A DNA stretch of 64,000 bases from Candidatus Obscuribacterales bacterium (GTDB taxonomy: Bacteria; Cyanobacteriota; Vampirovibrionia; Obscuribacterales; Obscuribacteraceae). The notes under the pieces are model-generated. The model worked only from the letters and a program-made list of their open reading frames with translations, searched no databases and was not told the origin of the DNA. Below are positions 8,016 through 16,707 of the stretch, piece by piece (positions within the stretch are counted from its first letter, which is position 1; each line of letters starts with the position of its first letter). A program made the translations under genes and the position numbers. The DNA lies in contig JAIEQI010000037.1 of assembly GCA_019747875.1 (NCBI GenBank), forward strand, positions 1-64,000, read 5' to 3'.

Positions 8016-9642
8016 GCCTTCGCTGAAAGGCAAGCCTTTAGCGATATTGCGAGGACGTGGCAATCGGGCGCAAGTAGTCCTTTGCTCAAAGGAAGCGGCT
8101 ATGCAGCGCGTTTATGCCGGTATGAAATTGTCAGAGGCCAGAGCCGTCTGCTCAGATTTACTTGTGCGTGAGTATGACGAAAAACTCTATAGCAAATTTC
8201 ACACCCATTTGCTTCATCACCTTGTAGCGGCTTCACCGAAAATAAGCACTGTCGATTTTGGAATATTTCTGATCGATGCTAATGGTCTCAATCATCTAGG
8301 CGGTGAAAGTAGATTTTGCTTGAATGTTCAGAAGTTGATTAACACTAGTGGCTATCCCGACATGCAAATTGGTATCGCCGATTCAGCTTTTGCTGCACAA
8401 GTTGCAAGCAAGTCAAAAAAGAAGCGTCACTGCATCGTGCCGTGTGGGAAGGATAAAGAATTTCTGTCCAAACTTTCTGTGCAGCACTTGCCTGTCGAAC
8501 CAGACATGCAGGAATCTCTTTATGGATTAGGTATAAAAACTATCGGGCAACTATTGGAACTCCCGACCGAGGAAGTTCAGCAACGCTTTGGCAATGAAGG
8601 AGCAAAAGCACTTGAACTAGCTGAAGGTAACGATCAGCTGCGTGCTCAGATCGTTCAGCCAGAGATTCGATATGAATCCTATCTTGATTTGAATTTTCCA
8701 GTTGAATCATTGCAGCAAACACAATTCATACTCAAGTCAATGCTTGAACACATCAGCAACAAGCTCAAGGAAAATAGTTTGCTGGCTGAGGAACTGGAAG
8801 TTTCATTTTTCAATGATAATGACAAATTCGACAATCGCAGTTTGAAGCTTTTGCGTCCTTCTAGCAACACCAAGTTCTTACTGGAGATAGTCAAACTTTC
8901 ACTGGAAGCCAATCCGTTAAGTCGTGAATATACAGGTTTGCACATCATTGTGAGCCGCTTTGCGGAGGAAAACTGGTGGCAGAATAAAGTTCGTGTAGTG
9001 GATGCTGAGCAGCAGAGTGCACAAGCAAAACTGGCTGCGAAGATAAGTGCAAACAAAGAGAACTCCGCCTTTGTCATCGAGAACAGCAGTGAAGTTCATG
9101 CCGAACCATTTTCGCTTTTGCTTCAACGCTTTATGACAAGACTTGGCGCTGGTTCAATTGTTCGCCCTGTAGCGAACGATCAGCATCTACCTGATGAATC
9201 AGGTAAGTGGCTCCCGCTTTCGAGCGATAATCCTGGTGCCGCGGTGCTTCCTATAGACATCAGTTTCATGAGTCAAGACACTGGTCCGTCGGCTCTTGCT
9301 TGCGGATTGATATTGAAGAAGTCTCCTGATCCTGAAGTCGTTCTGGTTGAATATTCAGGCAAGACTCCGACCGCTATAACTTATCAGGGGCGTTGGCACA
9401 GAATCAAAGAACTTACCGAACCAGAAAAATTATCTGGTTTATGGTGGGAGAAGCCTGTCCGTAAGTCTTATTATGTTGCGCTTATCGAAAGCGCAAGCGA
9501 TCGTGATCGACCAAGGGGACTGCGTGCCGTCAGCAACGAACGTAGTAGGGTGACTGCAGTAGCCGAGTGTGATCACTATCTGGTTCTACTTGTACACGAT
9601 CATGAAACAAATAGCTGGCAATTGGAGGGATTCTTCGACTAA
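7945..9642 (+). CDS. imuB: ImuB, catalytically inactive Y-family polymerase homologue
   Basis: 565 residues. The start is TTG at 7945, chosen because GGAGG at 7934-7938 precedes it by 6 bases; it lies inside imuA. The N-terminus (IACLRIPRF) corresponds to the Y-family first motif but lacks its metal-binding aspartate. The second motif reads STVDFGIFLIDANGLNHLGG, with phenylalanine where active polymerases carry SxDE. Loss of catalytic residues with retention of the fold is the hallmark of ImuB, which bridges DnaE2, ImuA and the beta clamp. The helix-hairpin-helix part is near LYGLGIKTIGQLLELPTEEV. The C-terminal 60 residues resemble the domain often found at ImuB ends. Confidence 0.9.
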   Translation: MVLPSRIACLRIPRFQIVAHQKDEPSLKGKPLAILRGRGNRAQVVLCSKEAAMQRVYAGMKLSEARAVCSDLLVREYDEKLYSKFHTHLLHHLVAASPKISTVDFGIFLIDANGLNHLGGESRFCLNVQKLINTSGYPDMQIGIADSAFAAQVASKSKKKRHCIVPCGKDKEFLSKLSVQHLPVEPDMQESLYGLGIKTIGQLLELPTEEVQQRFGNEGAKALELAEGNDQLRAQIVQPEIRYESYLDLNFPVESLQQTQFILKSMLEHISNKLKENSLLAEELEVSFFNDNDKFDNRSLKLLRPSSNTKFLLEIVKLSLEANPLSREYTGLHIIVSRFAEENWWQNKVRVVDAEQQSAQAKLAAKISANKENSAFVIENSSEVHAEPFSLLLQRFMTRLGAGSIVRPVANDQHLPDESGKWLPLSSDNPGAAVLPIDISFMSQDTGPSALACGLILKKSPDPEVVLVEYSGKTPTAITYQGRWHRIKELTEPEKLSGLWWEKPVRKSYYVALIESASDRDRPRGLRAVSNERSRVTAVAECDHYLVLLVHDHETNSWQLEGFFD

Positions 9643-9694
9643 TACCAAAATGCAGAGATCCACTGACCCCCACATCCTATGGAGGTGCTTATAA

Positions 9695-9720
9695 GTATGG
9701 GAAGCGGACATCCCGTCCGC
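9695..9720 (-). repeat. GCGGAC palindrome family, single inverted copy
   Basis: On the minus strand this reads GCGGACGGGATGTCCGC followed by TTCCCATACT, matching the arrays at 19221-19290 and 42050-42200 including the CCCATACT linker. It lies in the imuB-dnaE2 spacer and could fold into a hairpin in the mRNA between the two genes. Confidence 0.85.
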
Positions 9721-9813
9721 TTCGATGTGAACTAGATTCGTTTTTCATATGATCGCACACTCCTGTCCGTGGATTGTTTTGTACATGATGAGATACCCAT
9801 CTGCTTTCTTGTA

Positions 9814-9837
9814 GGGCGGCGATGCCATGCGTCGCCC
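9814..9837. repeat. GCCATGCGTCGCCC palindromic repeat
   Basis: GGGCGGCGATGCCATGCGTC then GCCC is an imperfect palindrome (GGGCG...CGCCC arms). A near copy lies at 31186-31207. It sits just upstream of the dnaE2 ribosome binding site AAAGGAGG (9857-9863). Confidence 0.7.
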
Positions 9838-9877
9838 GCAAGTTGTTCTCTTACAAAAGGAGGAATTATTTTGAGCT

Positions 9878-12800
9878 GTGCACTACGCTGAGTTACATTG
9901 TCATTCTGCCTTTTCCCTTTTAGATGGTGCATCAAGCCCTGAAGAATTAGTTGAACGTGCTGCTGAGCTAAAACTTACTGCCCTTGCGCTTACTGATCAT
10001 GACGATTTGGGAGGTGCAATCCGTTTTGCCGCTGCCGCGAAGGAAGCCGGTGTTGACGGTATTATCGGAGCTGAATTAAGTTTGGAGGGAGAGTACCATC
10101 TGACGCTCCTTGCAAAGACTTTGCAGGGATACAAAAATATCTGCAGCTTGATTACTGGCGCGCGTATGAGAGCGACTCGTGGTTCACCTCGAGTCACCTT
10201 TGACGAGTTGTCCGCGCATACAGAGGGAATCGTAGCTCTGTCGGGGTGTCCCCATGGCGCGGTGCCAAGTATGATCGCGCGTTCTCGATTCGAGGATGCC
10301 GAGAAGGAGCTCAAAGCCTTGGTCGAAATTTTCGGCAATGATTTATTCGTTGAGCTTTGGGATCACCATCTTGCTCAGGAGTCGATTATCTGTCGACGCC
10401 TTATTGAGTTATCTAAGAAATGGTCAGTACCATATCTTGTAACCAATAATGTTCATTATGCGCATCCGGATAAAAGGATTATTCATGATGTTTTGACGTG
10501 CTTGCGTTATGAGGTAACGCTAAGCACTGCGGGGAGAAAGCTCCGCCCGAATGGCAGCTGGTATCTAAAGTCCCCTCAGGAAATGCACCAGCAGTGGCAA
10601 AATTACCCCGAGGCATTGTCTAACACGTTAGTGGTCGCTGAAAGATGTACATTCCGACTGGGACTACTCAAGCCAGCACTTCCCGAAATAGATCTTGCCC
10701 GTGCGCAGAATGTGATTCAATCGAATCTGAGAACTAATGAAATCGATACTTCCTCCAGTGCAGTCTTCTCCATGTCACGCAATGAGATATTGCAGTCTCT
10801 AACTTGGCGCGGTGCTCGCGAGCGCTATGGTGCTGTTCTCAGTGAAGCACAAATACGTCAACTCAATCACGAACTCGATCTGATCACGCGCCTCGATCTT
10901 GCACCCTATTTCCTCATAATGTGGGACATTGTTCAGTTCGCGGAATCACACGGCATCGCAGTGCAAGGGCGTGGTTCTGCTGCCAACTCTGCTGTTTGCT
11001 ATTGCTTGAAGATCACGGCAGTCGATCCTATTGCAATGGATCTTCTATTTGAACGCTTCATTTCAGAAGATCGAAATGAACCACCCGATATAGACCTTGA
11101 TATTGCGCATCAAGAGCGAGAGAAGGTTCTGCAGTATGTATATGAGAAGTACGGGCGCGATCATGCGGCGATGGTTTGCGAGCATATTACTTACCGCGGT
11201 CCGTCAGCTGTGCGCGATGCTGCCCGAGTCTTTGATTTTTCGCCCGAGCAGCAGGATAAGCTGGCAGCACAGGCTCATCATCATGAGGCGGATGGTGCAG
11301 CCGCCTCGCTTGCAGATGGTGGTGCTGCACGTGCAGGGCTTGATCCGCGCGATCGAAAGGTGCAATTGCTGATAAAAGTCGTGCAGGGTTTGCATCAACT
11401 TCCGCGCCATCGTTCTATCCACGTGGGCGGTTTCGTTCTATCCGGCGAGCCGATTGGCAATATCGTCCCAGTCGAACCAGCGTCAATGCCTGGTCGCACA
11501 GTAATTCAGTGGGACAAGGACGATCTTGATCTGGCCGGTCTGATCAAAATCGATCTACTCGGCTTGGGTATGCTCACACTCCTGCAAGAGGGAGTGAAAC
11601 TTATCCAGCAGCACCGTAATTTCAAGCTCGATTTAGCGAAGCTGGAAATGAGCGACCAGAATATTTATCAGATGATGCAGAAAGCAGATACGATCGGTGT
11701 GTTCCAAATTGAATCTCGTGCGCAGATGAGCATCCTTCCAAAGATCCGCCCACGCTGCTTTTATGATGTTGTTGTGTCGATTGCAATTGTGCGCCCAGGT
11801 CCAATCCAGGGCAATATCGTGCATCCATATTTGCGCCGCCGCCGTGGATTGGAAGAGGTGACATATCTGCATCCATCGATCGAACCCATCCTGAAGCGGA
11901 CACTGGGAGTTCCTCTGTTTCAAGAACAAGGTATGAGGCTGGCGATTGTTGCAGCCGGATTCACAGCATCGCAGGCGGATCAGCTGCGCAGAGTTATGAG
12001 TCATAAACGTTCCGTTGAACGCATGGCGAAGGTTTGTGTTCAATTAGCCGAGGGCATGCGCGCTAATGGTCTATCGGAGGAAGCTGTTGAAACTATTACT
12101 TTTCAATTGAAGGCGTTTGCTAATTACGGCTTTCCCGAGAGCCATGCAGCTTCATTCGCTCTCCTCGTTTTTGCCTCGGCGTACATGAAATACTATTACG
12201 CGCCGGAATTCTACTGCGCAATTTTGAACGCGCAACCAATGGGATTCTACTCGCCTGCTACTTTGATTCGCGATGCAATTCGACACAATGTCGAGGTGCG
12301 TCCTGTAGATCTGGCGCATAGCTACTGGGACTGTACACTTGAAGACAAGCCCGATGAAATGCCTGCGCTGCGAATAGGTTTGCGTTATGTTCTCGGCTTG
12401 GGGCCGAAAGCAAAAGTTGCTCTGGAGCGTGCCTGGAATACGGGTGGAAGATTCAGCAGTTTGGAAGATGTGTGTAAACGTAGCGGATTGCGCGAGAAAG
12501 ATCTTCAGCGTTTAGCACAGGCGGGTGCATTCGAATCTTTCTGCAAAGGACGGCGCCAGGCGTTGTGGAAGGTGCTAAAAGTGATTCGGAAGAAGAGAGA
12601 AATGCCATTAGTAGATTATTTTGATTCTCTTGTATTGAAACAACTTCTCTCGGAGCAGCAAGTAAAGTCTGATCAGGATGCGCTCAGGAGAGCGAATGAT
12701 GATCAGATAGATACAGCGATTGCGATAAACGATGCAAGTGAGCTTCAAATGATTCATCCATCAGACAACTACATAACCCCGATGACTGATATGGAAGTCA

Positions 12801-13210
12801 CTGTTGCTGACTTTAATATTATGGGTTTATCGACTGGCGATCATCCAATGGTGTTCTTCCGCGAATGGGCGAGTCGCAATTCGATAATCTCCTGCGCAGG
12901 GCTGGCGACTCGCAAGCACGGCGAACAGATTGTCTTTGCAGGCAGCGTAATTTGTCGCCAGCGCCCGCATACTGCAAAAGGATTTGTCTTCATGACTCTT
13001 GAGGACGAAACCGGCACGGCGAATGTAATTATCAATCCGCAAGTTTTCGAGAACTTCAGAGAGGAAATTCTGCACTATAATTTCGTGGCGATTGAGGGGA
13101 GACTACAGTTGGAAGATGGCGTAGTTAACGTAATCGCCAGTTCAGTGCGCGCACTCCCACGTCTTGCGGCTCAAGACGAGATCCGAATCACCTCACGGGA
13201 TTTTCACTAG
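9878..13210 (+). CDS. dnaE2: DnaE2, error-prone DNA polymerase III alpha subunit
   Basis: 1110 residues starting at GTG, the first start after an in-frame TGA; AAAGGAGG lies 14 bases upstream, a long spacing. The N-terminal PHP domain begins at once with AELHCHSAFSLLDGAS. The C-family polymerase core is present, with the palm motif PPDIDLDIAH near residues 405-415 and later SHKRSVERMAK. A C-terminal OB-fold region ends the protein, and the tau-binding tail of replicative DnaE1 appears to be absent. In the mutasome this is the synthesising subunit in damage-induced mutagenesis. A small His/Ala-rich insertion (AAQAHHHEADGAAASLADGG) lies near residue 465. It is third in the cassette, after a 235-base spacer carrying two palindromic repeats. 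Confidence 0.93.
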   Translation: MHYAELHCHSAFSLLDGASSPEELVERAAELKLTALALTDHDDLGGAIRFAAAAKEAGVDGIIGAELSLEGEYHLTLLAKTLQGYKNICSLITGARMRATRGSPRVTFDELSAHTEGIVALSGCPHGAVPSMIARSRFEDAEKELKALVEIFGNDLFVELWDHHLAQESIICRRLIELSKKWSVPYLVTNNVHYAHPDKRIIHDVLTCLRYEVTLSTAGRKLRPNGSWYLKSPQEMHQQWQNYPEALSNTLVVAERCTFRLGLLKPALPEIDLARAQNVIQSNLRTNEIDTSSSAVFSMSRNEILQSLTWRGARERYGAVLSEAQIRQLNHELDLITRLDLAPYFLIMWDIVQFAESHGIAVQGRGSAANSAVCYCLKITAVDPIAMDLLFERFISEDRNEPPDIDLDIAHQEREKVLQYVYEKYGRDHAAMVCEHITYRGPSAVRDAARVFDFSPEQQDKLAAQAHHHEADGAAASLADGGAARAGLDPRDRKVQLLIKVVQGLHQLPRHRSIHVGGFVLSGEPIGNIVPVEPASMPGRTVIQWDKDDLDLAGLIKIDLLGLGMLTLLQEGVKLIQQHRNFKLDLAKLEMSDQNIYQMMQKADTIGVFQIESRAQMSILPKIRPRCFYDVVVSIAIVRPGPIQGNIVHPYLRRRRGLEEVTYLHPSIEPILKRTLGVPLFQEQGMRLAIVAAGFTASQADQLRRVMSHKRSVERMAKVCVQLAEGMRANGLSEEAVETITFQLKAFANYGFPESHAASFALLVFASAYMKYYYAPEFYCAILNAQPMGFYSPATLIRDAIRHNVEVRPVDLAHSYWDCTLEDKPDEMPALRIGLRYVLGLGPKAKVALERAWNTGGRFSSLEDVCKRSGLREKDLQRLAQAGAFESFCKGRRQALWKVLKVIRKKREMPLVDYFDSLVLKQLLSEQQVKSDQDALRRANDDQIDTAIAINDASELQMIHPSDNYITPMTDMEVTVADFNIMGLSTGDHPMVFFREWASRNSIISCAGLATRKHGEQIVFAGSVICRQRPHTAKGFVFMTLEDETGTANVIINPQVFENFREEILHYNFVAIEGRLQLEDGVVNVIASSVRALPRLAAQDEIRITSRDFH

Positions 13211-13219
13211 AAATAACAG

Positions 13220-13393
13220 ATGGAACCCATTGTTCGTCTTCTCACGAAAAATGCCGCAAGGCGTGCACCTGACTGCAGAATGCTGCGCCAGATCTTGGAT
13301 AACAATTACGATAGGGTTTCCGATATTTTGCGCAAAGCGCTCCTGCAAAAGTGCAGACCAATTTTCAGAGAAAGCCAAGTCTTAGTCTTTTGA
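13220..13393 (+). CDS. possible small protein downstream of dnaE2
   Basis: 57 codons, ATG at 13220, TGA at 13391-13393. The translation begins MEPIVRLLTKNAARR and is basic and helical in character with a plausible amino-acid mix. It starts 9 bases after the dnaE2 stop, which fits an operon, but I see no good ribosome binding site and recognise no family. It may equally be a chance frame. Confidence 0.3.
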   Translation: MEPIVRLLTKNAARRAPDCRMLRQILDNNYDRVSDILRKALLQKCRPIFRESQVLVF

Positions 13394-13417
13394 TTCGCGG
13401 CACATGACGTTGGGGAT

Positions 13418-13495
13418 CCGTTTGACTTATTGCGGATCGGCAGAGCCGTTTGACTCATTGCGGAGTGGCAGAGCCGTTGAAGCTATTGCGGCGTT
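13418..13495. repeat. 28-bp tandem repeat, three copies
   Basis: Units start at 13418, 13446 and 13474 with exact 28-base spacing. The pattern is CCGTTTGACT-ATTGCGGA-GGCAGAG; the third is truncated and more diverged. It lies between the convergent dnaE2 and the minus-strand gene ending at 13520. Confidence 0.9.
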
Positions 13496-13519
13496 TGGAC
13501 TAATATAGGGAGCGCCCGA

Positions 13520-14776
13520 CTATTGTCCCGGGATTCTGATCCGCTCAAAGTTTACTTGGTCGGCGCCCGGCACTGGTGCCGGATGTCCGCCTGCATTTTC
13601 GCCATTTGCAATTGAATTACTCAGTGTTTGGGCCGCTGATCGATCGAACATAGCATTATTCAATCTGGTCCCTTGCCAATTATCCACTGCATTATTGGGA
13701 GTCTGGTTTCCGGAAGGTCGGACGGCGCTCAGTGCATTTATGCTTGGAGTCCGTTGCGCATTACTGGTTGAACTAGGGATAGGATTACGAGTTCCTGCTG
13801 CTACTGGTTCAAGATCTGCAAGTGGATTCTGGACAACAGGACGCTTTGCTGTTTTTTCTACCTTTGGCGAAACTGGAGCCTGCCATTGCATGTAAGGTGG
13901 ATACATTGCCGGATCGATTGTATAAAGCGTGGGCGGAGGCGGTGGAATGAACATGCTCTTCGGCGTCTTTGCTGCGCGGATTGCCTTCTCCGGCTTAACC
14001 GTATTAGTTTCGCTACTTTCAGATGATATATTTGGGCGCTTTATTTTTGCGGTGCGGTTGGTCGCAGTTATTAAACGGGGTCGTGAAACCTGCTTTGGTG
14101 CATCTCGAACTATTTGCATGGAGTCAGAAGCGGGCTTGCTTTCTTTCGGAGCTGGACTCCGTTTCTCGGAAGCCGCAACGCGGGATCTGTGAATTCTTGA
14201 AGCAGTCTTAGCGGCTTGAGTAGGCGTAGCCTTGTGTAACGCTGCCTGCCCCGGCATAATGCTCGCTGCTTTAACCCTTGCTGCCTTTAACAATGCATAT
14301 GGGCTTTCCGTCACAAAGTACAATCCTGCTGCGATGCCTAAGACAACGGTGAAGATAGCCATCCCCAGCTTCGATTCATTGCGGCTCTGGTACGGAGTGT
14401 AGCGATGAGGATCGAAAAAGGATCGGGACATTGAAATGCAGGGAGTGCTCGGTCCAGCAATTGCTCTGTGCACCGGCTGTTCAGCAAGAGGCATCACGCC
14501 GTATTCATCATTGAAGAAACTCAAAGAAAGTTTGACGTTCGTTCCATCAGACAGCCTCAATGCCAAATCCGACACTGATGCCATCTCATCCTCATTCAGA
14601 GGAACACTTGTGCGCGCCGCAAGGCAAAGAACTTTGTTGGAGCCAGGTCTGACAATGCGCTTAGCCAGAGTGACCTGAACAGTAGGATTGATCTCCCTGC
14701 TGGCTTCGACGAAGCTGTCGATCACTCGACTTTCGTCCTCAGGAGCGGCGACAAGTGTTTGATGAGTGTAGCCCAT
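13520..14776 (-). CDS. single-pass membrane protein with proline-rich C-terminal region, function unknown
   Basis: 418 residues from the ATG giving MGYTHQTL; a TTG 19 codons upstream is an alternative. Residues 1-110 form a compact domain (SREINPTVQVTLAKRIVRPG and later SVSDLALRLSDGTNVKLSLS). One membrane helix follows near 155-178 (MAIFTVVLGIAAGLYFV). The remainder is basic, Ser/Pro/Ala-rich and probably disordered, with FIPPPPPTLYTIDP near its middle. The layout suggests a cytoplasmic domain tethered to an extended periplasmic arm, or the reverse. I do not recognise the N-terminal domain. The esterase gene lies 116 bases upstream on the same strand. Confidence 0.65.
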   Translation of the reverse strand: MGYTHQTLVAAPEDESRVIDSFVEASREINPTVQVTLAKRIVRPGSNKVLCLAARTSVPLNEDEMASVSDLALRLSDGTNVKLSLSFFNDEYGVMPLAEQPVHRAIAGPSTPCISMSRSFFDPHRYTPYQSRNESKLGMAIFTVVLGIAAGLYFVTESPYALLKAARVKAASIMPGQAALHKATPTQAAKTASRIHRSRVAASEKRSPAPKESKPASDSMQIVRDAPKQVSRPRLITATNRTAKIKRPNISSESSETNTVKPEKAIRAAKTPKSMFIPPPPPTLYTIDPAMYPPYMQWQAPVSPKVEKTAKRPVVQNPLADLEPVAAGTRNPIPSSTSNAQRTPSINALSAVRPSGNQTPNNAVDNWQGTRLNNAMFDRSAAQTLSNSIANGENAGGHPAPVPGADQVNFERIRIPGQ

Positions 14777-14892
14777 TGAATTCAACCCCGCTCCAAAGCC
14801 AGTTTCCGGTCGCTCGCGAAAGCGACTGCACAAAGAGAATTGCTATATATTGAAGCATGTTTGGCGCTTGTCTGCTCAGGACTGTTTCCGAT

Positions 14893-16275
14893 CTAGACCT
14901 GAGTTCTCTTATCTGTCTGCCTGATGTAAGGCAATACCCACTTAACCGCATCATATGAAAGATTAAGTTCCACCGCTTCGGGACGCAGTGTATCAATGTT
15001 TCGCCAGTCCGGGACGGGATGCCCGCCACCTTTGACTAAATCGATCCGCATGGGAGCACCGGTGCAATTCGCAAAGAGGCTCTCAACGATGCCTGATTTG
15101 TTAACCGTCGGAGGAGTATCGTCGCATCCATTGATAGCTGCCCAATTCGAGAGCATCTCCTTAGGGCGAGATTTATAGGAATTGTTGCTTACCACCATGC
15201 TGTACGCCCAACTTCTCCAACCGCGTCCACCTTCAAATGGCAAAGTATTGTCTTTGTTTCCGATGATAAAGCGCGTTGGAATTGGTGTCGTGTGTTCGGG
15301 CTTGCGGTCGCCCTGCATCCATGTGCTAGTTATTGGAACGATAGCAGCCACTTCCTCCGGATGACGCATCGCATAGAATTGAGCCATTCGACCGCCATCA
15401 GAGTGGCCAATCATTCCGACTTTGTCTGTAACATTTATTTGTGAACGAACGTCCGCGATCATTTCCCGAATGACTTCGGTGTCGTCATACGAGTCCTTTC
15501 TCGGCAGAATGTTGACACTATCTTTGATGTTCCATCCAGCCAGGTTGAGTTTGCCCAGGGCATGGCGACTTTCAGCGTGCGGGTAAATCACAGCGAATCC
15601 CAACCTATCTGCTAGCATGTTAAGTCCAGCCATATTACGCATGGCTCCCGGCACTTCTCGATCGGTAAGTACACCATGCAGCCCAACGATCGTTGGAATT
15701 TTCAGTTCACCATTATCATCGAACGCATTTACCGACCTCGGAATGTAGATTTCGTAAGTGCGTCCATTCTGCAAAGTCCTCGTTTGGACTCTTCCGATCT
15801 CTAGGTTGCTTCCCTCTTTCAAGAATTCGTTCGAAGCGCGTTGCGATTGTTCGGGAATCTCTGAAATGAGTTTTTCTCGAACCAGCATTGCAAGGCGCTG
15901 ATAATAGCCATGCGGTAAATTACCTCTAGCTTCAGCTAACACCTTCCCGATGGATTCCATGTTTGGATCTAGGTGCGAACGCTCCGGCAAGTTTGATTCA
16001 CGACTCACTCCGCCGAGCAGAAAATTTTCTTTGTACTCTTTCGCGATTGATCCTATTTCAGAGAAGGACTTTTCCTCTAAAATCTTCCAGGCATTTTTGA
16101 ACTTCGTCTCCAATGTGTCGGACGTTTTCGTCGAGGTAAAAATGCGTTTCAAATCAAATGCAGCAGACTTTGCGTCATCTGCTGAAATCCTGTCACGTTC
16201 TGCGTTTGAACGATAGTTTTCCATTCGTCCGGGATCGATTTGTATTTGCTTCCACCCGGGGCCGAGATTCCCCAT
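14893..16275 (-). CDS. alpha/beta hydrolase, LpqC/PHB-depolymerase-like esterase with long N-terminal extension
   Basis: 460 residues. The catalytic part begins near residue 160 (TYEIYIPRSVN, then PTIVGLHGVLTD as the oxyanion loop). It carries the elbow GHSDGG, an aspartate in IIGNKDNTLPFEGG and a histidine in KGGGHPVPDW. These match the LpqC/feruloyl-esterase/PHB-depolymerase group, which splits ester bonds of polymers or plant-type esters. Residues 1-150 are a charged helical extension without similarity I recognise. No signal peptide is visible, so if it acts outside the cell its export route is not obvious. It is followed on the same strand by the unknown membrane protein gene. Confidence 0.8.
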   Translation of the reverse strand: MGNLGPGWKQIQIDPGRMENYRSNAERDRISADDAKSAAFDLKRIFTSTKTSDTLETKFKNAWKILEEKSFSEIGSIAKEYKENFLLGGVSRESNLPERSHLDPNMESIGKVLAEARGNLPHGYYQRLAMLVREKLISEIPEQSQRASNEFLKEGSNLEIGRVQTRTLQNGRTYEIYIPRSVNAFDDNGELKIPTIVGLHGVLTDREVPGAMRNMAGLNMLADRLGFAVIYPHAESRHALGKLNLAGWNIKDSVNILPRKDSYDDTEVIREMIADVRSQINVTDKVGMIGHSDGGRMAQFYAMRHPEEVAAIVPITSTWMQGDRKPEHTTPIPTRFIIGNKDNTLPFEGGRGWRSWAYSMVVSNNSYKSRPKEMLSNWAAINGCDDTPPTVNKSGIVESLFANCTGAPMRIDLVKGGGHPVPDWRNIDTLRPEAVELNLSYDAVKWVLPYIRQTDKRTQV

Positions 16276-16707
16276 CCCACACTAGCGGAGGATCTTCTGG
16301 CGAAAAAGGAAGAATTGCACAGTGAGCACCTGTAGATCAAAACATCAAGGAATCAAACAGCGTAGCCTCGTTAATTAAAGAGATTGCGCAATCAATCAAC
16401 TCCACAAATAGTTCATACCTACTCAACATGCGTTTCACTGAGCCGCAATAGACTTATTAGTATCGGAGCAGCAGGGAATCCACTCACTCATCACTCTACC
16501 TGGTCTGTTCCGCTTCTCTTAACGAACCAATCCATTTCGGAATACTTCTGGTAAACCAGTAATTTGCAAGTGAAATTGGCATCCGGCTCGAAGAGGACTT
16601 GGCACGGCGGTGGTATAGGGGATGCAGAAAATGCATCTCCTATTTTTTTTGCGTGGATGATTCCTTAGCAGAAGAAAATTCGGTACAAATAGCGAATCCA
16701 ACCAGAG
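16276..16707. other. 432-bp interval without a protein gene; possible plus-strand RNA
   Basis: No protein-like frame stands out here. Near its right end is a strong plus-strand intrinsic terminator, although every gene from dnaE2 to trmJ that borders it is on the minus strand. An unannotated plus-strand transcript between about 16280 and 16650 would explain it. I do not recognise SRP RNA, tmRNA, RNase P or 6S RNA signatures in the sequence. Confidence 0.35.
16618..16650 (+). terminator. orphan intrinsic terminator on the plus strand
   Basis: Arms 16618-16626 (GGGGATGCA) and 16632-16640 (TGCATCTCC) form a nine-base-pair stem with one G-U pair and a five-base loop. TA and then eight T residues follow on the plus strand. 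There is no T-run on the other side, so it works only for plus-strand transcription. Confidence 0.7.

Noticed and set aside
13418..13495. CRISPR-like array
   Set aside because: The 28-base repeats are directly adjacent with no spacers and no cas genes are present.
16276..16650. Housekeeping RNA (SRP, 6S, tmRNA, RNase P)
   Set aside because: No signature of these RNAs is recognisable; only the terminator supports a transcript.
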